64,000 nt of DNA from JAJDIA01 sp031555735 (GCA_031555735.1 JAVBUE010000041.1:1-64000); one strand, 5' to 3'; counted from the stretch's first letter, positions 38,664 through 47,320 are shown. A program made the numbers and translations. The notes: generated from the letters alone by a model not told the origin.

Positions 38664-39638
38664 ATGTTATATCCATTTATTTTCAAGCCTATCCTGAAAG
38701 AGATTATCTGGGGAGGATCGGCTATATGTCCGTTTAAGGAAATTACACCGGTACAAAACGGTATCGGGGAGAGTTGGGAACTGTCGCACGTGGAAGGCAA
38801 TTATTCCGCCGTGGCGAACGGCGATCTGGAAGGGAAAACGATCGATGAACTGATACAGACCTACGGGGCACAGTTGACCGGCGGCAAAGTGATCGAACAG
38901 TTCGGCACGACCTTCCCGCTGTTGATCAAGTTTATCGATGCGCGCGACGACCTCTCCATCCAGGTACACCCCGACGACGAGTTGGCAAAAAAACGCCACA
39001 ACTCTTTTGGAAAGACAGAGATGTGGTATGTGATCAAAGCTGAAAAAGGCGCCGGACTCTATTCGGGTTTCTCCCGCCAGATCACACCCGAAGGGTATGT
39101 ACATCAGGTGGAAGACAATACGATCATGAATGTGCTCCAGCGGTACGACGTGGCGGAAGGGGATGTCTTTTTCCTCCCGGCGGGACGGGTACATGCGATC
39201 GGAGCCGGCTGTTTCATCGCCGAGATCCAACAAACCAGTAACATCACCTACCGCATCTACGACTACAACCGCAAGGATGCCAACGGCAACGGACGCGAAC
39301 TGCATACGGAACTGGCCAAGGATGCGATCGATTACACCTGTCAGCCCGACTATCGTACGCATTATTCGGTACATCCCAACACGGCTGTCGGCCTGGTGGA
39401 ATGCCGGTATTTCACTACCAACCTGTTGGAACTGGACCAGCCGATGGAACGCGACTTCGCCTCACTCGACTCTTTCGTTGTCTATATCTGCATGGAAGGT
39501 CATGCAGCCATTCGTGACAACAAAGGGAATACGCTGACCATCCATCAGGGACAGACCGTCCTCATCCCCGCCGATACCCAATCCGTCACCCTCACCCCTT
39601 CGCCGAAAGCCAAGCTGATGGAGACGTATATCGGGTAA
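38664..39638 (+). CDS. manA: Type I mannose-6-phosphate isomerase
   Basis: 324 aa, cupin-fold zinc enzyme interconverting mannose-6-P and fructose-6-P. Zinc ligands appear in SIQVHPDDELA and GRVHAIGAG; the start motif FKPILKEIIWGG is typical of the short bacterial form. It lies in the same unit as glgB. Confidence 0.93.
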   Translation: MLYPFIFKPILKEIIWGGSAICPFKEITPVQNGIGESWELSHVEGNYSAVANGDLEGKTIDELIQTYGAQLTGGKVIEQFGTTFPLLIKFIDARDDLSIQVHPDDELAKKRHNSFGKTEMWYVIKAEKGAGLYSGFSRQITPEGYVHQVEDNTIMNVLQRYDVAEGDVFFLPAGRVHAIGAGCFIAEIQQTSNITYRIYDYNRKDANGNGRELHTELAKDAIDYTCQPDYRTHYSVHPNTAVGLVECRYFTTNLLELDQPMERDFASLDSFVVYICMEGHAAIRDNKGNTLTIHQGQTVLIPADTQSVTLTPSPKAKLMETYIG

Positions 39639-39691
39639 GAACGGTTTTCTTCCATTATATATATACAGGAATAACTGACTGAGACAAGATC

Positions 39692-41023
39692 ATGGCGGAT
39701 CGCAGGATACTGATCGTGGAAGACGATACCGGCTTCGGCACCATGCTGAAACACTGGTTCGGACGGAATGGATTTGAAGCCGTGTTATGCGGCACGGTGG
39801 ATGCGGCAAAGAAAGAGATTGCATCGGGTTGTTTCGACCTGGTGCTTTCCGACCTGCGCCTGCCCGACGACGATGGTATCATGCTCCTCTCCTGGATCCG
39901 CGAACAAAAGCGCCCGATCCCTTTCATCATCATGACAAGTTACGGCGAGATACAGACGGCCGTTGCCGCGATGAAGCTGGGGGCTTTCGACTTCATGCAG
40001 AAACCGGTCAACAACACCGCCCTGAAAGAAAAGATCGAACAGGCGTTGGGAGGGCAGACCCGTGCCGTTCAGCCGAAGCAGGCTATCCCTCCCTCCTCCC
40101 CGTCGCACATCATCGGCAGCAGCCGGGCGGCACGCGAACTGGACAATCTGTTGCTAAAGGTAGCGCCCACGCTGATGTCTGTCCTTATCCTCGGCGAAAG
40201 TGGTACGGGCAAAGAGTTTGCCGCCCGTCGCATCCATGAACTGAGCCATCGGTCGAAAGGGTCGTTTATCGCCGTCGATTGTGGCAGCCTCTCCCGTGAG
40301 CTGGCGCCGAGTGAATTGTTCGGTCACCTGAAAGGCTCGTTTACCTCCTCCATATCCGATAAGAAAGGGGTGTTTGAACAGGCGGGCGGCGGCACGGTAT
40401 TCCTCGATGAAATCGGCAACTTATCATATGAGGTCCAGGTACAGTTGCTTCGATGCCTGCAGGAAAGGAAAGTACGCCCCGTAGGATCGGCTACCGATAT
40501 CCCGGTAGATGTGCGCATCATTGTTGCCACCAACGAGAACCTGCCGGATGCGATCGCTCAGAGCCGTTTCCGCGAAGACCTGTATCACCGGCTGAATGAG
40601 TTTTCCGTCGTCATGCCTGCCCTGCGCGAACGGAAGGAAGATATCGAACTCTTCGCATCCCACTTCCTCCAACAGGCAAACAGCGAATTAGGCAAACAGA
40701 TCCGTTCGTTCACCGCCGACACACTGGATATCTTCCGGAATTATTACTGGGGAGGCAACCTGCGGGAACTGCGCAATGTAGTCCGCCGCTCAGCCCTCTT
40801 TGCCGAAGGAGATGTGATAACCCCTTCCGACCTGCCGATCCTCTCCGACCCGTTGCTCAGCCAGGAGATGGTGCTCCGTCCCGGCACGGATGAAGAACAA
40901 AAAGAACAGATCGAAACCGCTGTCCGCCGCGCCAACGGCAACAAAACCCTCGCCGCCAAACTCCTCAAGATCGACCGCAAAACCTTATATAATATGATGC
41001 ACCGGTTCGGGATGGGGATCTGA
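39692..41023 (+). CDS. NtrC-family response regulator with altered sigma54 contact loop
   Basis: 443 aa: receiver (LIVEDDTGFG, Asp54 in LVLSDLRLPDDDG), AAA+ domain (Walker A GESGTGKE, Walker B GTVFLDEIGN, RFREDLYHRLNEF) and a Fis-type helix-turn-helix (NKTLAAKLLKIDRKTLYNMM). The loop that touches sigma54, normally GAFTGA, reads GSFTSS at residues 215-220. Sigma54 activation may thus be impaired or altered. The hybrid kinase encoded convergently at 41978-44353 is a plausible partner, and a sigma54-like promoter lies beyond it. Confidence 0.9.
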   Translation: MADRRILIVEDDTGFGTMLKHWFGRNGFEAVLCGTVDAAKKEIASGCFDLVLSDLRLPDDDGIMLLSWIREQKRPIPFIIMTSYGEIQTAVAAMKLGAFDFMQKPVNNTALKEKIEQALGGQTRAVQPKQAIPPSSPSHIIGSSRAARELDNLLLKVAPTLMSVLILGESGTGKEFAARRIHELSHRSKGSFIAVDCGSLSRELAPSELFGHLKGSFTSSISDKKGVFEQAGGGTVFLDEIGNLSYEVQVQLLRCLQERKVRPVGSATDIPVDVRIIVATNENLPDAIAQSRFREDLYHRLNEFSVVMPALRERKEDIELFASHFLQQANSELGKQIRSFTADTLDIFRNYYWGGNLRELRNVVRRSALFAEGDVITPSDLPILSDPLLSQEMVLRPGTDEEQKEQIETAVRRANGNKTLAAKLLKIDRKTLYNMMHRFGMGI

Positions 41024-41086
41024 TAAAAATCTGTTAAAATTTTTATAAAAAGTGCCTGCTATTGGTTGTAATAAGTCGCCGTATCG

Positions 41087-41094
41087 TATCTTTA
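41087..41094 (+). promoter_or_regulatory. -7 box of the ADP-ribosyltransferase-like pair
   Basis: TATCTTTA has one mismatch to TAnnTTTG; GTTG lies 18 nt upstream as a possible -33. It precedes the 71-aa gene by about 33 nt. Confidence 0.5.
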
Positions 41095-41127
41095 CAGCAT
41101 CAAACAAGTAAACAGAAAATCATAACT

Positions 41128-41343
41128 ATGCCACAAAATCGTAAGACAAAAACAGTTCCTTTTGGTAAGCCTGTCATTACTCTTGAGGAGATACAGGCTT
41201 ACAAGCAACAGGTTACTTCCAGCACCAAAGAAGCAACCAGATTTCTGATGCGTGCAGGAATCATCAATAGTCATGGCCGGATCACATCAGCCTATCGTGA
41301 AAACAAGAAAACAGTATCTTATCGACATGGAAGCATAGAATAA
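41128..41343 (+). CDS. Small basic protein upstream of an ART-like gene (possible antitoxin)
   Basis: 71 aa, basic. It begins MPQNRKTKTVPFGKPVITLEE and has a helical centre (EIQAYKQQVTSSTKEATRFL). I do not recognise the family. The open frame runs back to 41062, but the Met at 41128 fits the promoter. Small size, basic ends and a 21-nt gap to the larger gene resemble a toxin-antitoxin operon; this is inference only. Base use is more AT-rich than the flanking core genes. Confidence 0.65.
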   Translation: MPQNRKTKTVPFGKPVITLEEIQAYKQQVTSSTKEATRFLMRAGIINSHGRITSAYRENKKTVSYRHGSIE

Positions 41344-41364
41344 CCCAACCACCAAAACCGACCT

Positions 41365-41970
41365 ATGTATTCCAAATGCAGAAACCTGATTATTGGTTTT
41401 CACGGATGCGATAAATCAGTCAGAGACGCTATTGTGACGGGAGAGTCCGTCATGACTGTGAAAAAAAACAGTTACGACTGGTTGGGCTATGGCTTATATT
41501 TCTGGGAGAATAATGTCCAAAGGGCTCTGGCTTTTGCCGAAGAGAAAAAAATACGTGATAATAAGCTACTTGCTCCAGCTGTATTAGGCGCTTTTATAGA
41601 CTTAGGATATTGTTTTGACCTGATTGATTCGTCCTACCTGTCGCTACTACCACGCTTTTACAGTATTCTGGAAACTACCTGTCAATTACAAGGGCAGTCC
41701 TTACCTGTCAACAGAGCAAGTGGCCAATCCATAGACCTGTTACAACGAAACCTGGATTGTGCAGTGATAGAAACCGCCCATACATTCAACAAGGACAAAG
41801 GTTATCCTCCTTTCGATTCCGTACGCGGCGTTTTTTGGGAAGGACATGATGTATATCCTAATGCTGGGTTCAAAGAAAAAAACCACATACAGATATGCGT
41901 GCGAAATCCGAACTGTATCAAAGGATTTTTCATTCCGCGTATATCAGACACCGCTTATTGCAATCCTTGA
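41365..41970 (+). CDS. ADP-ribosyltransferase-like protein (possible toxin)
   Basis: 201 aa. The N-terminal half carries IIGFHGCD with His13 and, after a 30-residue spacer, WLGYGLYFWENNVQRALAFA with Tyr45. This resembles the H and Y elements of PARP/DUF3990-like ADP-ribosyltransferases (G-x-G-[IL]-YF, then A-x-x-[FY]-A). A Glu at the third catalytic position is not evident; HIQICVRNP near residue 173 could supply Gln. No signal peptide, so it would act in the cytoplasm. With its small upstream partner it may be a toxin module. A general DUF family without ART activity is the alternative. Confidence 0.7.
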   Translation: MYSKCRNLIIGFHGCDKSVRDAIVTGESVMTVKKNSYDWLGYGLYFWENNVQRALAFAEEKKIRDNKLLAPAVLGAFIDLGYCFDLIDSSYLSLLPRFYSILETTCQLQGQSLPVNRASGQSIDLLQRNLDCAVIETAHTFNKDKGYPPFDSVRGVFWEGHDVYPNAGFKEKNHIQICVRNPNCIKGFFIPRISDTAYCNP

Positions 41971-41977
41971 GCCCTCA

Positions 41978-44353
41978 CTACATCAAATACCCCTTCCGGA
42001 TATCCGCAAGCGTCTTTTCAGCCTCGACAAGAAGGGTGGCGATACGTTGTGGCCAATCCGGGAGGGCATCGGTTGGTTGGCCGCGCAGGCTGTCCATCAG
42101 GCGGAGGGTATCGAGGCAGGAAACGACGCCCACCTGTTCGCACATGGGCAGCATCTTGTGGCAAACAGCCTGGGCGGCGGCAAAATCGGCGATGTCCAAT
42201 GCAGAGCGCAGGCGGGTGAGATTCTCTTCGGTAGAGGCGGCAAAGACAGCCAGCACCTCGGCGATGGCTTCCCGGTCGTTGCCAAACAACTCTTCCAGCG
42301 ATTCGAAACCGCCGACAGCATCAGTCGTGGCTACTCCCAACAACTCCCCGAGCATGGCACGGCCGACAGGTTTGGGGAGATAGCCATCGAATCCGTCGCA
42401 CGAAGCCCTGTCGGCATCGTAATCACCCCTTCCGGTCATGACCACCACCCGCGCATTGGGTTGCAGGCGGCGGACGGTATGCAGGATATCGATCCCCGTC
42501 ACCGTTCCCATCTCCATATCCGTCACCACGAGGTCGAACGCCTGCGCATCCAACAGAGGGGCGACTTCGTCCGGCTTGTTGCAGGTGCGGGCAGGCCGTT
42601 CCAGGCGGACAAACAGATCATTAAGCACAACCAGTAAGGCGGGATCGTCGTCCACCACCAATATATTATGTATAGCCGACCGGTCGGAAGCACACGGCTC
42701 TTTGGCCGTATGTACGGGAATGCTCACCTCCACCGTCGTGCCCACCCCTTCGGTGGAGTGGACATGTATCCCTCCATCCAGCAGATCGGTGATTCCCTTC
42801 ACCACATACATGCCCAGGCCGCTTCCCGTTGCCAGGTCGTTGTTTTTCTCCACCCGCCGGAAAGGCATGAACAGTTTGTCCATCTGATCGGCAGGTATGC
42901 CCGCGCCGGTATCGGCAATCCGGAAGAAAGCCAGCGGCTTGTTCCCGCCGTGCAGGTAAGCGGCATGGAAACCGATGCTTCCCCGGGGTGTGTATTTGAT
43001 GGCGTTGGAAAGGATATTGATCACCACCTGTTTGATCTTCAGCACATCACCACGCACCCGCAGGTTCCGGTCCATGCGGAACTCGCTCTCGAAGCCCAGT
43101 TGTTTGCACCGGGCCAGCGGTTCGAACATCGCCGCTATCTCGCGGCAAAGGGCATGGAGGTTGAAATCGCTTTCGGAAACGGTCTGTGTCCCTTGTTCGA
43201 GGTTGGAAAATTCGAGCAGGTTGTTCATCAGCGCCAGGATGTGGGAAGCCGACTGTTCGACCGATACCGCCTGTTCGACCGGCACCAACCGGTCGCTCTT
43301 CCATCCTTCCACACTACCGGAGATGGAATTGAGCGGCGTCTTGATGTCGTGGGAGACCGACAGGAATAACCGGTGGCGTGTATCCATGATCTGCCGCAAT
43401 GCCCTGCGGGCGGCTTTTCCTTTGTTTACATCGCTGATGATCAGGATAACGAACAACAGGATAAGCCCCAACGCCACCGCTCCCCCGATAACGGAAAAGG
43501 TATAATTCTCCCTGATCAGCCGCTCGCTTTCCCGGATACCGCCGAGGGTGGACGCCAGGGTCTGCTTAGACAGTGCATTGAGCAGCGTCGAAAGCTGGGC
43601 AGACAACTGCTGGTCGGTATGGATCAGACGGCTCACCTGCTGTTCAATGGCGGTGATGCGGCTGGTATAATCGATGCTGGCCAGTTCGGTCATCACACTC
43701 ATTTCAGACAGGATATCCGCCCGTTCCCGGGTGGACAGACGCATCGAATCCACCACCTGTGTCTGTACCGTTTTCAGCGTATCGACCGAACGGTCTGGCG
43801 AAAAGACAGTGGAAAGGCGTTCCCAGAATTTCTTTTTAGGAGTAGTCTGCACCACCGTATCCGTGATAGTGGTAGTTACCACCACCGGATCCGACCGCAA
43901 CAGGGAATCAAGCGATTGCAGGCGCTGGCTGATCGTATCCACCGGATTCTGATTGGTAAACTCCTGTCCCAGTCCCGATACGATCCGCCCTTTATCACGC
44001 AATAGCCGGCTCACCTGTATCAGCAGCGTATCCTTTGTTTCCTGGTGGGACAGCACACGGAGGGAATCGATCAGCCGCTCCACCTCGATTCTTTTGCGCC
44101 GGAAACGGCTGAGGTGCGCATCGTTACGGGTAGCCACGTAGAAGTTGGCTTCCGACTGTGCCTCGTTGACGGTAAACACCAGGTCGTTCGTCAGGTTAAG
44201 CGCCCGGTAATACTGTTCGATATCCGCCTTCTGGTCGCCTATGTTTTCCCGCAGGTTATACACATACAACACCATGCCGCCGCAGACGACAGCCACCACC
44301 AGATAGATCAGCGCCACTTTAAAGCGGATGCCCGATTCGACATTCTCCTTCAT
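41978..44353 (-). CDS. Hybrid sensor kinase with receiver and Hpt domains
   Basis: 791 aa: N-terminal span (VALIYLVVAVVCGGMVLYVY), a long helical periplasmic sensor region to about residue 280, second span (VIGGAVALGLILLFVILII), HisKA (LFLSVSHDIKTPLNSI), HATPase (NILSNAIKYTPRG, DTGAGIP), receiver (LVVDDDPALL, VVTDMEM) and a C-terminal Hpt domain (AVCHKMLPMCEQ). It is built for a His-Asp-His-Asp relay whose last acceptor should be a separate regulator; the NtrC-type protein next door fits. It ends 8 nt from the ART-like gene, converging on it. Confidence 0.92.
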   Translation of the reverse strand: MKENVESGIRFKVALIYLVVAVVCGGMVLYVYNLRENIGDQKADIEQYYRALNLTNDLVFTVNEAQSEANFYVATRNDAHLSRFRRKRIEVERLIDSLRVLSHQETKDTLLIQVSRLLRDKGRIVSGLGQEFTNQNPVDTISQRLQSLDSLLRSDPVVVTTTITDTVVQTTPKKKFWERLSTVFSPDRSVDTLKTVQTQVVDSMRLSTRERADILSEMSVMTELASIDYTSRITAIEQQVSRLIHTDQQLSAQLSTLLNALSKQTLASTLGGIRESERLIRENYTFSVIGGAVALGLILLFVILIISDVNKGKAARRALRQIMDTRHRLFLSVSHDIKTPLNSISGSVEGWKSDRLVPVEQAVSVEQSASHILALMNNLLEFSNLEQGTQTVSESDFNLHALCREIAAMFEPLARCKQLGFESEFRMDRNLRVRGDVLKIKQVVINILSNAIKYTPRGSIGFHAAYLHGGNKPLAFFRIADTGAGIPADQMDKLFMPFRRVEKNNDLATGSGLGMYVVKGITDLLDGGIHVHSTEGVGTTVEVSIPVHTAKEPCASDRSAIHNILVVDDDPALLVVLNDLFVRLERPARTCNKPDEVAPLLDAQAFDLVVTDMEMGTVTGIDILHTVRRLQPNARVVVMTGRGDYDADRASCDGFDGYLPKPVGRAMLGELLGVATTDAVGGFESLEELFGNDREAIAEVLAVFAASTEENLTRLRSALDIADFAAAQAVCHKMLPMCEQVGVVSCLDTLRLMDSLRGQPTDALPDWPQRIATLLVEAEKTLADIRKGYLM

Positions 44354-44373
44354 AAGCCAGGATGTTTAGGGGG

Positions 44374-44381
44374 TAAAGATA
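44374..44381 (-). promoter_or_regulatory. -7 box of the hybrid kinase
   Basis: TATCTTTA on the minus strand has one mismatch to TAnnTTTG and lies about 20 nt before the kinase start. Confidence 0.5.
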
Positions 44382-44402
44382 AAGAATAAAGGGGAATGAT
44401 TA

Positions 44403-44505
44403 GTGATTAATGATTAATGATTAATGGAGTGGGCAGGCTTTTGATACGCCCTTTTTTCCCCAGGTACCCCGTGGAAGCTTCCACACTTTCCACACTTTCC
44501 ACAAG
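44403..44505. repeat. Short tandem repeats and a palindrome upstream of the sigma54-like promoter
   Basis: TGATTAA is repeated three times from 44403. GTGGAAGCTTCCAC at 44471-44484 is a perfect 14-bp palindrome that runs into TTCCACACT repeated with a 9-nt period (44479-44505). It lies 85-115 nt upstream of the sigma54-like element, the usual distance of an activator site. The same nine-base style tandem occurs in the inverted repeat after rpoD, so it may instead be a dispersed repeat. Confidence 0.6.
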
Positions 44506-44587
44506 AGGGTTCGGAAAGGCGAAGTAAAAATATATTCCCCTGTAATAAAGCCACTTATACATCTTTCTTCAGACATATCCCTCCTTT

Positions 44588-44603
44588 TGGCACGCCGCTT
44601 GTA
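44588..44603 (+). promoter_or_regulatory. Sigma54-like -24/-12 promoter
   Basis: TGGCACG, 4 nt, TTGTA matches the consensus TGGCACG-N4-TTGCW at all but one position (T for C in the -12 element). It lies 71 nt before the start of the small secreted protein. A sigma54-type regulator is encoded 3.5 kb upstream. Confidence 0.6.
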
Positions 44604-44673
44604 ACTTATCTGGCATATTAGAAAGGTTTTAATAGGTTATTAGTCTTTAAGTATTAACTAAAAAGTAAACGTC

Positions 44674-44988
44674 ATGAAGAAGTTGATTTTATCAGCAGCA
44701 TTGATTATGGCAACTGTATCGTTCGCCATTGCACAGTTAAGTATTGAACGCGTACATCCGGCCGGCACGGAAGTGACCGTAATCCAGCAGGAAGAGTGGA
44801 AACAAGTTGAGTTGAGCGCGCTGAACGAGAAACAACAGGCCGCTGTTAAAGCGCACGAGCAGACCTGTGATGTGAAAAAGATTGAGTACAACGCTTCCAC
44901 CCATCAAGCCAAAGTGACCCTCGTCACCAAGGCCGACAAAAGCGAAAAGACAGTGATCTTGGATGCGGAAGGAAAGGAAGTGAAATAA
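44674..44988 (+). CDS. Small secreted protein of unknown function
   Basis: 104 aa with a clear signal peptide (MKKLILSAALIMATVSFAIA). The mature part is charged and helix/strand mixed (EEWKQVELSALNEKQQAAV, HQAKVTLVTKADKSEKTVI) with one cysteine. I do not recognise a family. It stands alone behind the sigma54-like promoter and before a hairpin terminator. A stress-induced periplasmic role is a guess based on that promoter. Confidence 0.8.
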   Translation: MKKLILSAALIMATVSFAIAQLSIERVHPAGTEVTVIQQEEWKQVELSALNEKQQAAVKAHEQTCDVKKIEYNASTHQAKVTLVTKADKSEKTVILDAEGKEVK

Positions 44989-45079
44989 GTGTAGGTTAGC
45001 CATTGAGGTAACAAACATAATTTTTTTCGGTATATAATATCCCTACTGACGGATGCATTGGGAAATGCTTTCACAGGAA

Positions 45080-45109
45080 TCAGGCGGACGCTGCAAGGTG
45101 TTCGCCTGA
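45080..45109 (+). terminator. Hairpin after the small secreted protein gene
   Basis: A 13-pair stem including wobbles (TCAGGCGGACGCT with GGTGTTCGCCTGA) around a GCAA tetraloop, followed by a weakly T-rich stretch. It lies about 90 nt after the gene. Confidence 0.55.
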
Positions 45110-45234
45110 ACTTGTTTCTGGAGGGAGTGGAACGGGATAAAAAGGCGTGCCGGGATTGTTGCGTAAGCAGTTCCTATCTGCTGCTTACACCGCTATCGCA
45201 TACATTATAAACACGTATTGACAGCATATAGAGA

Positions 45235-45378
45235 TTCTGTTGCAATGATGCTACCGGTTTAGTTGTTCCACCCGGGTGGGACACGTGTTCCAGCCAGGTG
45301 GAACATATGTTCCAGCCGGGTGGGACATGTATTCCATCCGGGTGGAACAACTAAATGTTCGGCTTCGCTGCAACAGAA
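45235..45378. repeat. Palindromic 22-nt-period array, four units
   Basis: Four 18-nt palindromic units start at 45265, 45287, 45309 and 45331, exactly 22 nt apart, all of the form GTTCCAnCC(A/G)GGTGG(A/G)AC (the fourth begins ATTCC). The array as a whole is also palindromic: TAGTTGTTCCACCCGG at the left is perfectly inverted at the right end. It is bracketed by the 10-bp inverted pair TTCTGTTGCA (45235-45244) and TGCAACAGAA (45369-45378). It lies between two convergent genes. Confidence 0.85.
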
Positions 45379-45466
45379 GGATCGTATGTCGTTATTAAAA
45401 GATCATACATCCGGCAGCAAATTGTCCCGATGAAGGCCATTGCATTGAAAAAAAGAGAAATAGTTT

Positions 45467-46858
45467 CTATGAGGCCCTTGCACCCGGGCCATCATCAGGC
45501 AGTTGGGTAAAGATCACGGCTGTTACCGCCGATATCACCCCCATACAGATAAAAACTGCATGGAACGCATAGAACGCATCCGGATGCTGTCGCGCTTCGG
45601 CCATATGCTGGAAGAGCGACAGCAAAGCCGCCGCAATCGCCACGCCGAGGCTCATCGTGAAGATCATCACCATCGACAACAGGCTATTGCCGCTACTGAC
45701 GTTTGACCCGCTGAGATCTTTCAGCGTAATGGTATTCATCGCCGTAAACTGCAACGAATTGACCCCTCCCAGCAGAAACAGTTGTAGCAGCAACAACCAC
45801 AAGGGTTCGGAGGCCGACAGCATACTGAAGCTCGCCAGGATAAGCCCGATCAGTACCGTATTCAACGTCAGCGTTTTCCGGTAACCGATCCGTTTGATCA
45901 GCGATATGCCCAGGCCCTTCACCAGGATACCGGCGACGGCCGCGGGCAACATCAACAGTCCTGAATGCAAGGGTGAATACCCCAGTCCCACCTGGAAGAA
46001 CAACGGCAACAGGAACGGGCTGCCATTGATCCCTATCCGTGAAAAGAAGTTACCCAGGATCCCTACCCTGTACGTCGGCACCCGGAACAACCGGAGCGGG
46101 AAAAGCGGCTCCTGCTTCCGGGAAGCATACAGCCAGTACGCCACCAACACTACCAGCCCGATAATCACCAGCAGGATGGCTGTAGCCTGCCGCAATCCCA
46201 GTTCCACCACCCCATCCAGGGCATACGAGACGCTGACCATCCCGAACGCCACCATCAGGAAGCCGCTGATATCAAAACGGTTCACCCGCGGCACCCGGAA
46301 ATCATCCATATAGATCAGTGAGCATACAAACCCGATCAACCCCACAGGTATATTGATCAGGAAGATCCAATGCCAGGAAAAGGTTTGCGACAGCCATCCG
46401 CCCAGTGTGGGACCCAGTAAGGGACCGATCAACCCGGGGATGGTGACAAAACTCATGGCCCGCAGGAATTTTTCGTTCGGGAACGCTTTCAGCACCACCA
46501 ACCGTCCTACCGGTTGCAACATGGCGCCGCCCATTCCCTGAACGATGCGCGACAGGATCAGTTGTGTCAGGTTCTGCGAACTGGCACATAAAAAAGACCC
46601 CAGCGTAAAGAGGAAGATCGACAACAGATACACCCGGCGCGTGCCGAACTTATCCGCCAACCATCCGCTTGCCGGGATCAGGATAGCCATGACGAGGGCA
46701 TAGGATACGATCACAGCCTGCATGCGCAGGGGACTTTCGCCCAGGCTGGCCGCCATGCTGGGAATGGCGGTGTTGACAATCGTGGTATCCAGCGTTTGCA
46801 TGAAAAAACCCACCGCCACCAGCCACAGCAACACATCCTGTGATCGCGCTTTGCCCAT
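45467..46858 (-). CDS. DHA2-family (EmrB/QacA-like) drug:proton antiporter
   Basis: 463 aa, 13-14 hydrophobic segments. Motif A GWLADKFGTRRVYLL, the first-span motif LDTTIVNTAIPSM and the motif-C-like GLIGPLLGPTLGGWL place it among DHA2 multidrug exporters. No membrane-fusion partner (EmrA-like) is adjacent. It follows the DUF5856 gene by 6 nt and is probably cotranscribed with it. Confidence 0.92.
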   Translation of the reverse strand: MGKARSQDVLLWLVAVGFFMQTLDTTIVNTAIPSMAASLGESPLRMQAVIVSYALVMAILIPASGWLADKFGTRRVYLLSIFLFTLGSFLCASSQNLTQLILSRIVQGMGGAMLQPVGRLVVLKAFPNEKFLRAMSFVTIPGLIGPLLGPTLGGWLSQTFSWHWIFLINIPVGLIGFVCSLIYMDDFRVPRVNRFDISGFLMVAFGMVSVSYALDGVVELGLRQATAILLVIIGLVVLVAYWLYASRKQEPLFPLRLFRVPTYRVGILGNFFSRIGINGSPFLLPLFFQVGLGYSPLHSGLLMLPAAVAGILVKGLGISLIKRIGYRKTLTLNTVLIGLILASFSMLSASEPLWLLLLQLFLLGGVNSLQFTAMNTITLKDLSGSNVSSGNSLLSMVMIFTMSLGVAIAAALLSLFQHMAEARQHPDAFYAFHAVFICMGVISAVTAVIFTQLPDDGPGARAS

Positions 46859-46864
46859 CGCCGA

Positions 46865-47260
46865 TTATTCGAGTCGTTCCAGACGGTACAACAGTTGTTG
46901 CAACCCCTCCTGATAATCATCCAGGATGGATTGGGTGAACGGTTCGCTGAACAACGGACGCGACGCCTCAATATGGGCGTAGAAATCAGCCACATGCTTC
47001 ACGAGGTTTTCGGGAAGGGTGGTTTCCGGTACCGTGATATGTAAAGCGCCGTTCAGGGCATACGACGTTTCCGTCAGTCGGTCGGTCACACCCAACAGTG
47101 TTTCCAACGCCTGGTCGATCGCCATGTGGATGGCATAACTTCCCAGCCCGGTTACGTGCCAATGATACATCTTCAGACTGGTATTGAAGGATGCCACTTT
47201 CCCGATAAAAGCGGAAATTTCTTTGTTTTCGGACAAGCCCGGCTTTTTAGTTGTATTCAT
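46865..47260 (-). CDS. DUF5856-family ferritin-like/Dps-related protein
   Basis: 131 aa, fully helical. SLKMYHWHVTGLGSYAIHMA resembles the HWxV helix of Dps proteins, and the C-terminal SILDDYQEGLQQLLYRLERL is typical of the DUF5856 family of Bacteroidetes. Whether it binds iron is not known: only part of the Dps ligands is visible. It lies just upstream of the efflux gene. Confidence 0.8.
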   Translation of the reverse strand: MNTTKKPGLSENKEISAFIGKVASFNTSLKMYHWHVTGLGSYAIHMAIDQALETLLGVTDRLTETSYALNGALHITVPETTLPENLVKHVADFYAHIEASRPLFSEPFTQSILDDYQEGLQQLLYRLERLE

Positions 47261-47320
47261 GCTATTCGCTTTTTTACTGATTACTATTTGTACTTTTTAA
47301 ACCGTTATATACTATAACCA

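Noticed and set aside
24084..45352. 22-nt-period arrays as CRISPR
   Set aside because: Units are palindromic words with 4-nt gaps, not 25-40-nt repeats with unique spacers, and no cas genes are present.
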